From NCBI GenBank assembly GCA_003024985.2, contig PXIH01S0002180.1: DNA of 10,214 bases; one strand, 5' to 3'. This DNA is from Euperipatoides rowelli. Taxonomy: Eukaryota; Onychophora; Udeonychophora; Euonychophora; Peripatopsidae. Of this stretch, positions 1-6,847 are shown one piece after another. Under the pieces are notes generated by a model. That model had not been told where the DNA came from, did no database searches, and saw only the letters and a program-made list of their open reading frames with translations. The position numbers and the translations under genes are program-made. Numbering within the stretch: position 1 is the stretch's first letter; the number at the start of each line of letters is the position of its first letter.

Positions 1-813
1 TTTAGAAGATTAATAAAAAAAAACATTAAGACGTTTTTTAAAGTAATAGTGCATATATTATTTTGAACCATGACCTTCTTCACTGCTGCCATGAATTTCA
101 CATATAAATACTGACCTGAAAATCAAAGTTTTTCATTTTGAGGAAATAAAGCTGGAACATAATGTCTGTGAGATAATTTGACAATGACAGGTTGGATCCT
201 TCTTTGCACTCTTTAATGATTTCTTATTATGAATAAAAATGTATTCATTTTTAAGATTTCATATTTAAACTGTCATGGGGCTAATTTATTTAATAATGCC
301 ATCCACTTCTAGCCTCAAGGCCTCAAGTTTGTGTAATGAACATGACCTGAGTTATAAACTAATATTTCAAATTCTAAAACTCGCTAAGATTTTTTTAATG
401 CATTACAAGTTTCTTTCAAAATCGATTACTAAGAGAATATTCCATTTATTGGGTTATAAAATTAACTACGGTAGTTTTAAAAGCTGCCAAAGTGGCAGGG
501 GCACTATTACCTTTGTACATGAAGACCTTAACACTCCCTCTCACCTTCTTACTAATACAAATTAACAACATTTATTTACATCTAGTTCAGTAGTGGGCAA
601 AATCTATGAATCTGATATCTAGATAGAAACATTGTTTGCCTTGTCAATTAAAATAAAATTTTGATGAAAGAATAAGTAGTGTGTGTATGTTGAAGGGGTG
701 GCAACCAAAATTTTCAAATATTCTATTATTTGTAATGGATGATTTATTAATTTTTATTACAAAAATATGAGTAAACGAACAATTTAGAAAGATTCCATTT
801 CACCCCATCACGT
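1..813. other. AT-rich intergenic DNA, no gene recognised
   Basis: I see no recognisable gene, RNA or mobile element here. A 96-codon open frame at 275-565 (+) has no motif I recognise. Its composition follows the AT-rich background, apart from a short stretch around 470-560. A small perfect hairpin (CTGCCA, AAG, TGGCAG) lies near 482-497 but lacks the context of a terminator or other known element. Confidence 0.5.
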
Positions 814-905
814 TTTGTGTCTGTGTTTGTGTATGTGTGTGTGTGCATGATTGTGTGCATGTGGGTGAGCTTGCGTACCTGCATGTGTGTGTGTGTGTGT
901 GTGTG
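814..905. repeat. TG-rich microsatellite, impure then pure
   Basis: This is an alternating TG/GT tract, interrupted by CA, CG and GGG units across 814-883. It ends in a pure (TG)11 run at 884-905. It is an ordinary dinucleotide microsatellite, typical of animal genomes. The impure part suggests an older array decayed by point mutation, and the pure run is the part most likely to vary in length. Confidence 0.9.
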
Positions 906-943
906 AAGGGTAGAGTATGACATTAAACAACAAAAATTTAACT

Positions 944-958
944 TAATAATCTTTACAA
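944..958. repeat. 5' target-site duplication of the ING retrocopy
   Basis: The 15-mer TAATAATCTTTACAA occurs here and again, identical in all 15 bases, at 7007-7021. The second copy directly follows an A-rich tail. An exact direct repeat of this length, just beyond an A-rich tail and bracketing an ING cDNA-like sequence, is the classic signature of target-primed reverse transcription by a LINE-type machinery. The left copy is preceded by CT, giving a TT/AATAA junction close to the TT/AAAA site preferred by L1-like endonucleases. Confidence 0.85.
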
Positions 959-965
959 GTCATTT

Positions 966-982
966 TATATATATATATATAT
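966..982. repeat. TA microsatellite
   Basis: An alternating TA run of 17 bases lies between the retrocopy 5' duplication and the first copy of the SINE 1 duplication. It may be the extreme 5' sequence of the retrocopy or a later expansion. Confidence 0.8.
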
Positions 983-983
983 T

Positions 984-999
984 AAAAAATTCAGTAGTA
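984..999. repeat. 5' target-site duplication of SINE 1
   Basis: The 16-mer AAAAAATTCAGTAGTA is repeated exactly at 1353-1368. Between the copies lies a tRNA-derived SINE whose A-run merges into the second copy. The left copy is preceded by TT, again giving a TT/AAAA-like nicking site for an L1-type endonuclease. The exact A count in the duplication cannot be separated from the SINE tail. Confidence 0.9.
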
Positions 1000-1352
1000 G
1001 CCAAGGGACCGTGGTCGAGAGGTTTCGTACCGGCCACGGTAGACTTGAGCATATAAAGAGATTGTAGGTTCGATCCCCGCTGCCCGGTGCCAAAAAATTT
1101 ACTAATTTTCTTTCGTTGTTTGGTGACTGGGGAATTTAGTAGATTATAAGTATATTAATTATGTATTTCTTAACAGATAATTGGATTAATGGGAGAATTG
1201 GAAAGAATCATTGGATTAAGAGTAATGGACACGACAAGAAAGAAGACAGCACTGTTGTATCCAGTTCAGAAGAATGTTAACTAGATACTGTAAATATGTA
1301 AATAGTAGAACAATAAAAGCAGAAATTTCCTATGGAAATTTATTTTTTAAAA
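1000..1352 (+). mobile_element. SINE 1: tRNA-derived SINE, about 353 bp, full length
   Basis: A tRNA-like head starts at GCCAAGGGACC. It carries a good RNA polymerase III A box (TGGTCGAGAGG, 1012-1022) and B box (GGTTCGATCCC, 1067-1077) 45 nt apart. Acceptor-like ends GGGACCG and CGGTGCC pair at six of seven positions. The A-to-B spacing leaves room for an extra arm, so a Leu- or Ser-type tRNA ancestor is possible but not shown. The body (about 1100-1340) is unrelated to tRNA and probably includes a 3' end borrowed from a partner LINE. It ends in a T6 A10 tract. Exact 16-bp duplications flank it, so the boundaries are firm and the insertion is fairly young. It landed inside the 5' part of the older ING retrocopy. 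It is a SINE and not a tRNA gene because of the long body, tail and duplications. Confidence 0.88.
1012..1077 (+). promoter_or_regulatory. Internal RNA polymerase III promoter of SINE 1 (A and B boxes)
   Basis: The A box TGGTCGAGAGG (1012-1022) fits the TRGYNNAGNGG consensus. The B box GGTTCGATCCC (1067-1077) differs from GGTTCGANTCC at one position. Their spacing suits a type 2 internal promoter, so this copy may still be transcribable. Confidence 0.75.
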
Positions 1353-1368
1353 AAAAAATTCAGTAGTA
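1353..1368. repeat. 3' target-site duplication of SINE 1
   Basis: This is the second exact copy of AAAAAATTCAGTAGTA (first copy 984-999). The SINE tail runs directly into it. Confidence 0.9.
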
Positions 1369-1463
1369 AGCAAAACTTAGGCCTGTATACTGTACTACCA
1401 TATCTAAACTAGTCAAAATATAATGTTTTTCTATGCTAATATACAGTGTAGATGCATTGTTAA

Positions 1464-1794
1464 TTACCATTTCAAACCAAGCATGAAAACAAAGTTGTTA
1501 TTGAGAATATGTTAAAAGATTGGATCATCAACATAAATCTGATGGCTATTCTCGGCAGAAAATCCTTAACCAAATGCAATGGGCACTTGTCAAAAGTCAA
1601 GAAATTGGTGATGAAAAATAGCAAGTATTGTCTCAAATAGATCACATAGAAAACAAATCATGGTATTTAGATCAAGATTATTGATACCCTGGTTTTGGAA
1701 AATATCAAGAGAATCAAGTGTAAAGTAAGAAAGAATAAATTCCAGTCCTAGAGAAATCAACTAGCAAAAGGGTAATCAGGACAGCTTTAAGCTC
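1464..1794 (+). pseudogene. ING1/2-like pseudogene, N-terminal half
   Basis: This stretch encodes, with breaks, the N-terminal ING region. A LPFQTKHENK segment starts at 1464. After a one-base frame change near 1512-1520 comes KRLDHQHKSDGYSRQK, then ILNQMQWALVKSQEIGDEK, then QVLSQI, HIENKSW, LDQDY and GFGKYQENQ. This follows the helical ING domain of ING1/ING2, whose usual wording is QRALIKSQEIGDEK followed by VSQ and IEN motifs. After it comes a basic stretch (EKSTSKR, to about 1775). In-frame stops lie at 1610s (TAG after GDEK) and at TAA/TGA codons farther on. No introns are seen, as expected of a processed copy. The reading stops where the DNA transposon begins and the protein resumes at about 6009. 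The missing first part of ING is either truncated or too decayed to see at 959-1463. Confidence 0.82.
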
Positions 1795-1833
1795 TATCAC
1801 AAAGTTGCACACGGGATGTGCAACTTTGTGATA
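1795..1833. repeat. Perfect 16-bp palindrome at the left transposon end
   Basis: TATCACAAAGTTGCAC (1795-1810) and its exact reverse complement (1818-1833) flank the 7-nt spacer ACGGGAT. The right arm is the outermost tip of the left TIR. The left arm is therefore an inverted copy of the tip, lying outside the apparent end. The same tip at the right end of the element (5981-5995) has no such partner. The hairpin could be part of the element, a product of a terminal inverted duplication, or a remnant of a second insertion at the same place. Confidence 0.8.
1811..1817. repeat. Candidate target-site duplication, left side (ACGGGAT)
   Basis: ACGGGAT abuts the left TIR tip, and ACAGGAC (5997-6003) abuts the right TIR tip, matching at five of seven positions. 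Both fall in the local ING reading frame (ACG GGA T and ACA GGA C), as duplicated target sequence would. A competing candidate is the exact hexamer CAGGAC at 1777-1782 and 5998-6003, which would put the palindrome inside the element. The sequence alone does not settle the choice. Confidence 0.35.
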
Positions 1834-2538
1834 AAGTGTGGTGGATGGTATTATATTTTCAAGTAGCTACTTTAGCCTACAAAAAGTGATGGTGGAGGCA
1901 CATGAGCCGCGACTGTCAAAAATTGTGGCCATATCAATATGGGGTCCTAGGCAAATATTCAGTCCCCATTATCTCAGCTATTTGTCAACCAATTTTAAAA
2001 ATCATTTTTTTAATGAAAGCTACTTTAAAATGCAAGGTTTTACATATGTACAATATTTTTCGTAACTCTTTTAGAATTTTAGTTATAAGTGAAAAAACAT
2101 TTTTTTTAAAGAAAAATGTGTCTTTTTTTCCACTGTACCTTGGAAATGTTTTAAAAATATTAAAGTTTGAATATAACAAAATTAAGCAGATTTTTTTAGG
2201 TTCTTATTGATACAGAATTAACTATGTAGGTTAACCATGTTAGCAATATAACTTAGAAAACCACTCAGAGGTACACAGGCCTAGATCTAATCCTGCTCAC
2301 ACTGACTATTATCGTGTAGGAGCTTGCTCATATTACATTTAAACTTATATATCCTCATTGTGAATGCTGATTCTAGTAAAGTATTTATAAGAATTAAAAA
2401 GAAATATAGATCATGTGTTTGGAATTATGGATTTATTGGGGCTGCCATTCTGTAAAATGGCAACCTTTTTGAATGATATTTGAATAGTATGGTTCTGACT
2501 AAAAACTTTACTGATTTTCACATTTTATTGCTCATTTT
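1818..2538 (+). repeat. Left terminal inverted repeat (about 721 bp)
   Basis: It aligns along its whole length with the reverse complement of 5293-5996. Shared landmarks are GTGATGGTGGAGGCAC near 1887, GTCAACC near 1985, CCACTGTACCTTGGAAATG near 2130, CCACTCAGAG near 2262, TGTGAATGCTGATTCTAG near 2360, TTCTGTAAAATG near 2450 and TTTATTGCTCATTTT at the inner end. Short open frames in it (for example 1902-2210) are mirrored by broken ones in the right repeat. They are AT-rich, so I treat them as chance. Confidence 0.9.
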
Positions 2539-3035
2539 AATACTGGTGATTTGCATATTGTTATGGCAGCACTAAGAGTGATTGGTACTTACATTGAACA
2601 GACTTGAGATCCAAAAATATGGGTTGAAAGTGGAATTTATTGTGACTCTGTTGCATCATTAAAGGTACACATCTTTACTTTACATGCCTTATCAATGCTC
2701 TTTCTTGAAAACTTATTTGAATATAACAAATGTTTGGCAGATTAAATAGAACCTATTACCTTAGCACTGTGGAATGCATGGCAGAATAAGCATCCAGAAG
2801 ACATAGTATTAGCCAACAGTAACTTACAATTAAAAAGCAAAATACCAAATTTCAAGAAAAACTTCAAGAATACTGTGATAGCAGAGGTTCTGTCAACTCT
2901 ACATTCAAAATGGTGATAACTACATGAATATGGTACTAACAATATTGACCTTTGTGTGGGCAGTTTGAAATGCTGATTGAGAGATAAGGCTGTCAGCATT
3001 AAAATAATTGAATAAAAATTTCCTTGCCATTAATA
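2539..3035. other. Transposon interior upstream of the recognisable ORF remnant
   Basis: This lies inside the left TIR, before the recognisable coding remnant. A plus-strand stretch at 2752-2895 is open for 48 codons. It reads like protein (LALWNAWQNKHPEDI, then IAEVLSTLHSKW) and ends at a TGA. It may be the eroded N-terminal part of the transposon ORF, but I cannot match it to a family. Minus-strand open frames here mirror the decayed plus-strand coding and have no recognisable motif. Confidence 0.4.
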
Positions 3036-5082
3036 TGAGGAATTAGCATATGTTATGTGCATTGCATTCATCTGAGATGACAGAGTGATACAAGGATACA
3101 TGGGACAAGCATCAGAGTGGCAAGTGGGTTCCAAACAAATCAACTGTGCATTTATGTTGTCTTGGAGCATATGAAGCTTTGAAACATGAAAACCGTAAAT
3201 GAAAGTCATATGTGGGATGATCAGCATTACAGAAAATGTACCAACTTTTACAAAAATCTTCTTAATTTCACCTGAACTTTCAAAGATCTGCTCATAATTT
3301 AAAGGATTAGTCCCTTGTGTCATGAAGTGAGCGGATCAATTTCTTCTTGTTACCATAAGAATCTTATAGTGGAGTGCTTTAACAATTCATAAACCCTTTC
3401 ACATAATATGAGGAAAATGAACTTGTTAATCTTTTGATGATATCTATTGCACTGATTGAAGTTGAAAATGATGTTTCCTCTATGCCTATGCTTGGACTCC
3501 ATCAGTACCAAAAATTTGTTGATGAAAGTATATTATGGAAAATTGTAAATCCATGGGACACCCTACCTCAAACAAGATTAAACTCTGCTGCTCTACTGCC
3601 AAAAATATCAAAGTGAAAACTACAATAGGATTAATGGAAATCAAAGAAGACAGGAAACTGTTTAGCCATCCTGTTATCCTTTGTTGCTCATGCTCTGAGC
3701 TGAAACTACAAGAATGTTAGATACTTATGAATCAACGTTTAATTGAGCCATGCACTATGACTATGTGAAAAGCAAATTTCTACATCATTTAGAAGAGCTT
3801 ATGTTAAAAAGCCAAACTCAGATAAAGAAGAATCAAACCAGACTGATGAAATGGAAACTAACTTCCTAGCTATGACTGTTTCAATTGTAGATGGAATGGT
3901 GGAACTCAATTAGTTGACATTAAGCAAGGACACTAAAAGTATTTCTGACTAGCTAGGGTGATCAGTTTTATGACAAGATATTCTCTAAATTTGGACAATT
4001 CTCATCAGTTCAATAATATATTATTTGACATCTACATTGCTAATTAATTCACTAAAGAGTGCCTGCCAAGAAAGTGTCTATTAGTGTAATGTTCCTGTAC
4101 AATATAGGATTAAAGCAAATACAAACATTAAATTGATCTCACTAAGGAAGCTTCTTTCCCATGTGAAGACTAAGGATGCTTTAAGAGAATCTTTGAGCAA
4201 AATGCTTGTTACCAAAGCATCAATGTGGATATAAATATTGTATCTTACAAAAATACAGCTGATGCCACCAAAATGTGTTTCCAATTTAAAGAGCACGCAG
4301 GAAGAAGTAAATACCACTAGATAAGGAGAAAATGTTTTAAAAATATTCACTCCTAATACTGGTGTTATTGTCTGAGCTATTAACTGGTTTCCACAGCTTC
4401 CAAATGATATACACTTTATTCTTAAGGGAGCTAAACAAAGAGAAATAGGTGTTGCCAAAATATATGCAGTACTTGGATCAGAACATGCAGCCCCCATTTT
4501 TGGTGCTGATGTCACCGATTCCTTTTCTGGAAAAAAACAAGACTTCGTTTTGGTACAGGTTTATGGACACAAGTGCAACAGTTATAAAAGCTCTGACATC
4601 ACTTGGAAGAACCGACCAGCTATCAGAACAAATGTATGAAGGTATAGAAGAATACATATGTTTGGTATACAGCAGGAGCCTAAAATTAGAACACTAATTT
4701 TATTGATTTGGTGGTTATTTTCCAAGAAACAAGTAGAAAGTGTGAGTATGCCTCGTATGCAGGCTTCTCTACATTTAACTAATAGTAAGGCTCATTTTCA
4801 AAGTATGATTTGGCATATAGCAGATGTTGCTGAACCTCATCTTCCTTCTCCAAGTGAATTTGGGTGGCAGAATGTAAATGGAAAATTTGTTCCTCAGATG
4901 TATAAACTTCCCTATAGGCTCCCAGAACTACTTTCATCTGTTCGGTGTTGATGTGGACCTTAAAGAAGTTCATCCCCTGCAAGTGTTTGAAACATGGACT
5001 CCCATGCACAGAGATGTCCATCTGTTCAAGACAGGAGTTAATAGCATACTATTATGTATATAATTTTACTATATTAAAATAA
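3036..5082 (+). pseudogene. Decayed transposon ORF: PIN/FEN1-like, Cys-cluster protein of unknown function
   Basis: Fragments in several frames run in the order expected for a highly repeated, uncharacterised invertebrate protein family that I recall. They are SGKWVPNKST and LGAYEALKHENRK (3116-3190), FLISPELSKIC (3256-3291), a segment ending NPWDTLPQ (3434-3580), MEIKEDRKLFS (about 3635), KSKFLHHLEEL (about 3770), SIVDGMVEL (3881-3907), ILFDIY (4018-4035), NVPVQYRIKANTNIKLI (4088-4138), TADATKM (about 4250), FTPNTGVIV (4346-4372, followed by TGA), IFGADVTDSFSGKK (4496-4537), ALTSLGRTDQLSEQ (about 4590), WWLFSKKQ (about 4710), LPSPSEFGW (about 4845), then CKCLKHGLPC (4978-5007). The acidic motifs VDG, FDxY, EADT and DTDV, followed by the glycine-rich TGADVTGSF motif, resemble the order in PIN/FEN1-type nucleases. 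This is inference, not an established assignment. Both aspartates of DTDV are lost here (NTGV), and many stops and frameshifts are present. A possible poly(A) signal AATAAA (5078-5083) overlaps the last stop. Confidence 0.78.
4978..5082 (+). pseudogene. C-terminal cysteine cluster of the transposon ORF
   Basis: In a frame different from the preceding LPSPSEFGW segment, 4978-5025 encodes CKCLKHGLPCTEMSIC. This resembles the short C-rich tail, spaced like a CXC (tesmin/TSO1-like) repeat, that ends many members of this family. Such clusters bind zinc and often DNA, which would suit binding of the long TIRs. That role is inferred. One cysteine position appears to be serine (TEMSIC where the family has TEMC or TDLC). 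The stop TAA is at 5080-5082. Confidence 0.6.
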
Positions 5083-5292
5083 AAGAATTATTATTTTACT
5101 ACTAATTTGTATCTTTTATTTATCTTTAATTCTGTATAATAAGAATAGTATATTTTGGTTAAAAATGTTTTCCAACCATAACCTTAGGAGATAAGTAAAA
5201 TAAAATTCTAAGTTAAATTCTTAAAAACACACTGTGTTATGTATTTATGGGGGGAGGGGTGAGTTCATATTGGTGTGTGTTGTCATATAACC
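5083..5292. other. Transposon 3' non-coding interior
   Basis: This is AT-rich, non-coding sequence between the end of the decayed ORF and the right inverted repeat, with an AATAAA overlapping its start. It contains a G-rich patch GGGGGGAGGGG (about 5249-5259). Its reverse complement does not align clearly with the region inside the left repeat, so the inverted repeat ends at 5293. Confidence 0.5.
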
Positions 5293-5996
5293 AAAATGAG
5301 CAATAAAAGGTGAAAACTGGTAAAGTTGTTACTCAGAATCAAAATAATCAAATATCATACTAAAAGATTGACATTTTACAGAATAGTGACCAAAAAAAAA
5401 TCATAATTCAAAACATGTGATGTATATTTCATTTTTATTCTTATAAAAACATTACTAGAATCAGCATTCACAATGAGGGGTATATAAGTTTAAATGTGAT
5501 TTAGCAAGCTCCTACACTATAATGGCCATAATGTCAGCAGGATTAGATCCAAGCATGCATTCCTCTGAGTGGTTTTCAGAGTTATATTGATAACATGGTT
5601 AACCTACCTACTTTAATTCAGTATCAATAAAAAGCTAAATAAGTCGGTTTCATTTTGTTATAAGCAAACTATAATATCTTTGAAACATTTCCAAGGTACA
5701 GTGGAAAAAGGAACACATTTTTCTTTAAAAAAATGTTTTTTCACTTATAACTAAAATTCTAAAGGAGCTACGAAAAATATTATGCATATATATAAAACCT
5801 AGCATTTTAAAGTAGCTTTCATTAAAAAAAAGATTTTTAAAATCGGTTGACAAACAGCTGAGATAATGGTGACTGAAAATGTGCCTAGGACGCCATATTG
5901 GAATAGCTGTCACGTGCCTCCACCATCACTTTTTGTAGTCCCAATAGATACTTGAAAATATAATACCATCCTCCATACTCTATCACAAAGTTGCAT
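5293..5996 (-). repeat. Right terminal inverted repeat (about 704 bp)
   Basis: Read in reverse complement it starts with ATGCAACTTTGTGATAGAG and follows the left repeat to the inner block TTTATTGCTCATTTT (complement of 5293-5307). Differences from the left copy are scattered substitutions and small indels. One example is a diverged patch at about 5905-5925, facing 1903-1935. The inner 150 bp is less conserved than the outer 550 bp. Confidence 0.9.
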
Positions 5997-6003
5997 ACAG
6001 GAC
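5997..6003. repeat. Candidate target-site duplication, right side (ACAGGAC)
   Basis: It abuts the right TIR tip and matches ACGGGAT at 1811-1817 at five of seven positions. The nested hexamer CAGGAC (5998-6003) also matches 1777-1782 exactly, so the duplication length and the left boundary remain open. Confidence 0.35.
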
Positions 6004-6008
6004 CCCAA

Positions 6009-6350
6009 AATGTGTTGTTAGAAAACTGACTATTTACTAAGGATGATAATGTGAGTGAGAAACACCATGAAAAAGATAAATCATCAAAAAGAAAAAGAGA
6101 AAAACTACCAAAGCTGAGAAAGAACGTAAGGCATCACCTGCAGAAACCCCTATTTATCATAATGAACCAACATACTGTTTATGTGAACAAACTTCTTATG
6201 GAGAAATGATTGGTTGTGATAATGAAGAATGTCCCATTGAATGGTTCCATTTCTCATGTGTAGGACTAACATCAAAACCTAAAAGAAAATGGTATTGTCC
6301 AGAAGGAATGTCGAGTAGACAGAAGTACTCAAATGAAATCCATTAGGTAA
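6009..6350 (+). pseudogene. ING1/2-like pseudogene, C-terminal half with PHD finger
   Basis: ING-like coding resumes with [22 protein letters not shown] (about 6033-6098), the basic linker. A one-base deletion near 6100 shifts to [18 protein letters not shown], then [20 protein letters not shown] (from 6164) and the rest of an almost complete PHD finger. PHD fingers use a C4HC3 zinc set. Cysteines at 6176, 6182, 6215 and 6230, histidine at 6248 and cysteines at 6257 and 6296 are kept. The last one is lost because two extra bases after CCA (6299-6301) shift the frame, giving CPEGM and a stop at 6344-6346. In the other frame 6309-6350 reads [13 protein letters not shown] then TAA, the expected ING tail. 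A TGA also lies at 6027-6029. The similarity to ING1/ING2 ([14 protein letters not shown]) is unmistakable. Confidence 0.92.
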
Positions 6351-6469
6351 CAATGCAGAAAAAGGACTGCATTTTTAACTAGTATTTTAACACAAAACAT
6401 TAACTTCATTTCCATTGAAGAATGAAATATAAACTGTGCATTTATATTTTTAATTATTTCTGAAATAAT
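6351..6469 (+). pseudogene. ING retrocopy 3' UTR, first part
   Basis: This is non-coding, AT-rich sequence following the ING stop at 6348-6350 and leading to the SINE 2 insertion. It has no motif of its own. I assign it by position between the coding end and the tail at 6977-7006. Confidence 0.6.
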
Positions 6470-6479
6470 TATGGGATAG
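6470..6479. repeat. 5' target-site duplication of SINE 2
   Basis: TATGGGATAG here and TATGGGATGAG at 6837-6847 share eight exact bases (TATGGGAT) plus AG after a one-base gap. An AAAT stretch upstream of each may extend the repeat with mismatches. It is shorter and more eroded than the SINE 1 duplication. Confidence 0.6.
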
Positions 6480-6836
6480 CCAAGGGGCAGTGGCGCAGAG
6501 AGTTGTGCTGCGCTGCTTTGTATTCTTGGTGAAAACCAAGCTAGCGACCAGAGTTCACAACTTCATGGCTTGTGCTGTCCAGCCTTGTTTTGGAATAATG
6601 TCTTTCTTTCAGGAAGATAAGAGAACTAGGTGCCTTAAGGTAACAACGTATGTTATGTTACGTTACGTTACTTATCATGTAGGAAAGGTCGCAACTGAAC
6701 TATCAGGCGAATACTTGTTAGTCAGAATGTGATTAACTGTATATAGTTTAAATAGTTTTCCTTCCAGACGATTCGCCTTAGCCATCTGGTGGGTATTGGC
6801 TTGGCGGTATTGGTGGATAAGCCAAAAAAAATCTCG
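6480..6836 (+). mobile_element. SINE 2: tRNA-derived SINE, about 357 bp, older
   Basis: The head CCAAGGGGCAG is followed by a near-consensus A box (TGGCGCAGAGA, 6491-6501). A degraded B box (AGTTCACAAC) lies near 6552-6561. The first bases, TAGCCAAGGG, are shared with SINE 1, so the two have related tRNA-derived heads. Their bodies differ: this one has a GTTAY tandem (6652-6671) and a GGTATTGG-rich 3' part (6791-6816), and it ends in A8 (6824-6831) plus TCTCG. It lies between imperfect TATGGGAT duplications inside the ING 3' UTR. An 80-codon open frame at 6490-6732 is only the SINE read through and not a gene. Family name unknown. Confidence 0.72.
6652..6671. repeat. Short GTTAY tandem repeat
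   Basis: Four 5-bp units, GTTAT then three GTTAC, lie within SINE 2. Short tandems of this sort are common at internal junctions of composite SINEs and may mark the border between the tRNA-related head and the 3' body. Confidence 0.7.
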
Positions 6837-6847
6837 TATGGGATGAG
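6837..6847. repeat. 3' target-site duplication of SINE 2
   Basis: TATGGGATGAG, partner of 6470-6479. The five bases TCTCG between the A8 run and this copy are either untemplated tail or part of an eroded longer duplication. Confidence 0.6.

Larger units (their letters stand above)
1818..5996 (+). mobile_element. 4.18-kb DNA transposon with about 700-bp terminal inverted repeats, decayed
   Basis: The left end (1818-2538) and the right end (5293-5996) are long, collinear inverted copies of each other, roughly 85% identical by eye with small indels. They share terminal tip TGCAACTTTGTGATA. Between them lie about 2.75 kb containing a frameshifted plus-strand ORF of a repeated invertebrate protein family. 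Flanking ING pseudogene sequence on both sides proves that this block is an insertion. Long TIRs occur in MULE, Polinton and foldback-type elements. Neither the tip sequence nor the 6-7 bp candidate duplications identify a superfamily, and I see no DDE transposase, integrase or polymerase. It is not autonomous now. Confidence 0.88.

Noticed and set aside
482-497. Hairpin CTGCCA-AAG-TGGCAG as a terminator or regulatory RNA
   Set aside because: It is a six-base stem with no T run and no gene beside it. It is likely chance.
275-565. 96-codon plus-strand open frame as a gene
   Set aside because: It has no recognisable domain, its composition follows the AT-rich background, and there is no splice or promoter support.
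587-604. Similarity of TTCAGTAGTGGGCAAAA to the SINE 1 insertion site (1359-1375) as a second repeat copy
   Set aside because: Fifteen of 17 bases match but the similarity does not extend in either direction, so it is too short to call.
1003-1089. A functional tRNA gene
   Set aside because: The cloverleaf is imperfect. The sequence continues into a roughly 260-bp body with an A tail and is flanked by 16-bp duplications, so it is a SINE head.
1838-2210. Small plus- and minus-strand open frames in the left TIR as genes
   Set aside because: They lie in a repeat whose mirror copy has different breaks, are AT-rich and show no motif.
2742-3323. Minus-strand open frames (85 and 97 codons) as a second transposon gene
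   Set aside because: The plus strand over 3036-3323 encodes recognisable pieces of the transposon protein family in order, so at least the 3030-3323 minus frame is a shadow. The 2742-2999 frame has no motif.
4081-4515. 144-codon minus-strand open frame as a protein
   Set aside because: It is antisense to the VQYRI, NTGV and GADVTDSFSGK segments of the decayed plus-strand ORF.
1464-6350. A live ING gene with a 4.2-kb intron holding the transposon
   Set aside because: There are frameshifts and stops on both sides, no consensus splice sites at the transposon borders, an A-rich tail and exact flanking duplications, all of which point to a processed pseudogene.
6490-6732. 80-codon plus-strand open frame as a gene
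   Set aside because: It is a read-through of SINE 2, starting in its A box region and ending in its body.
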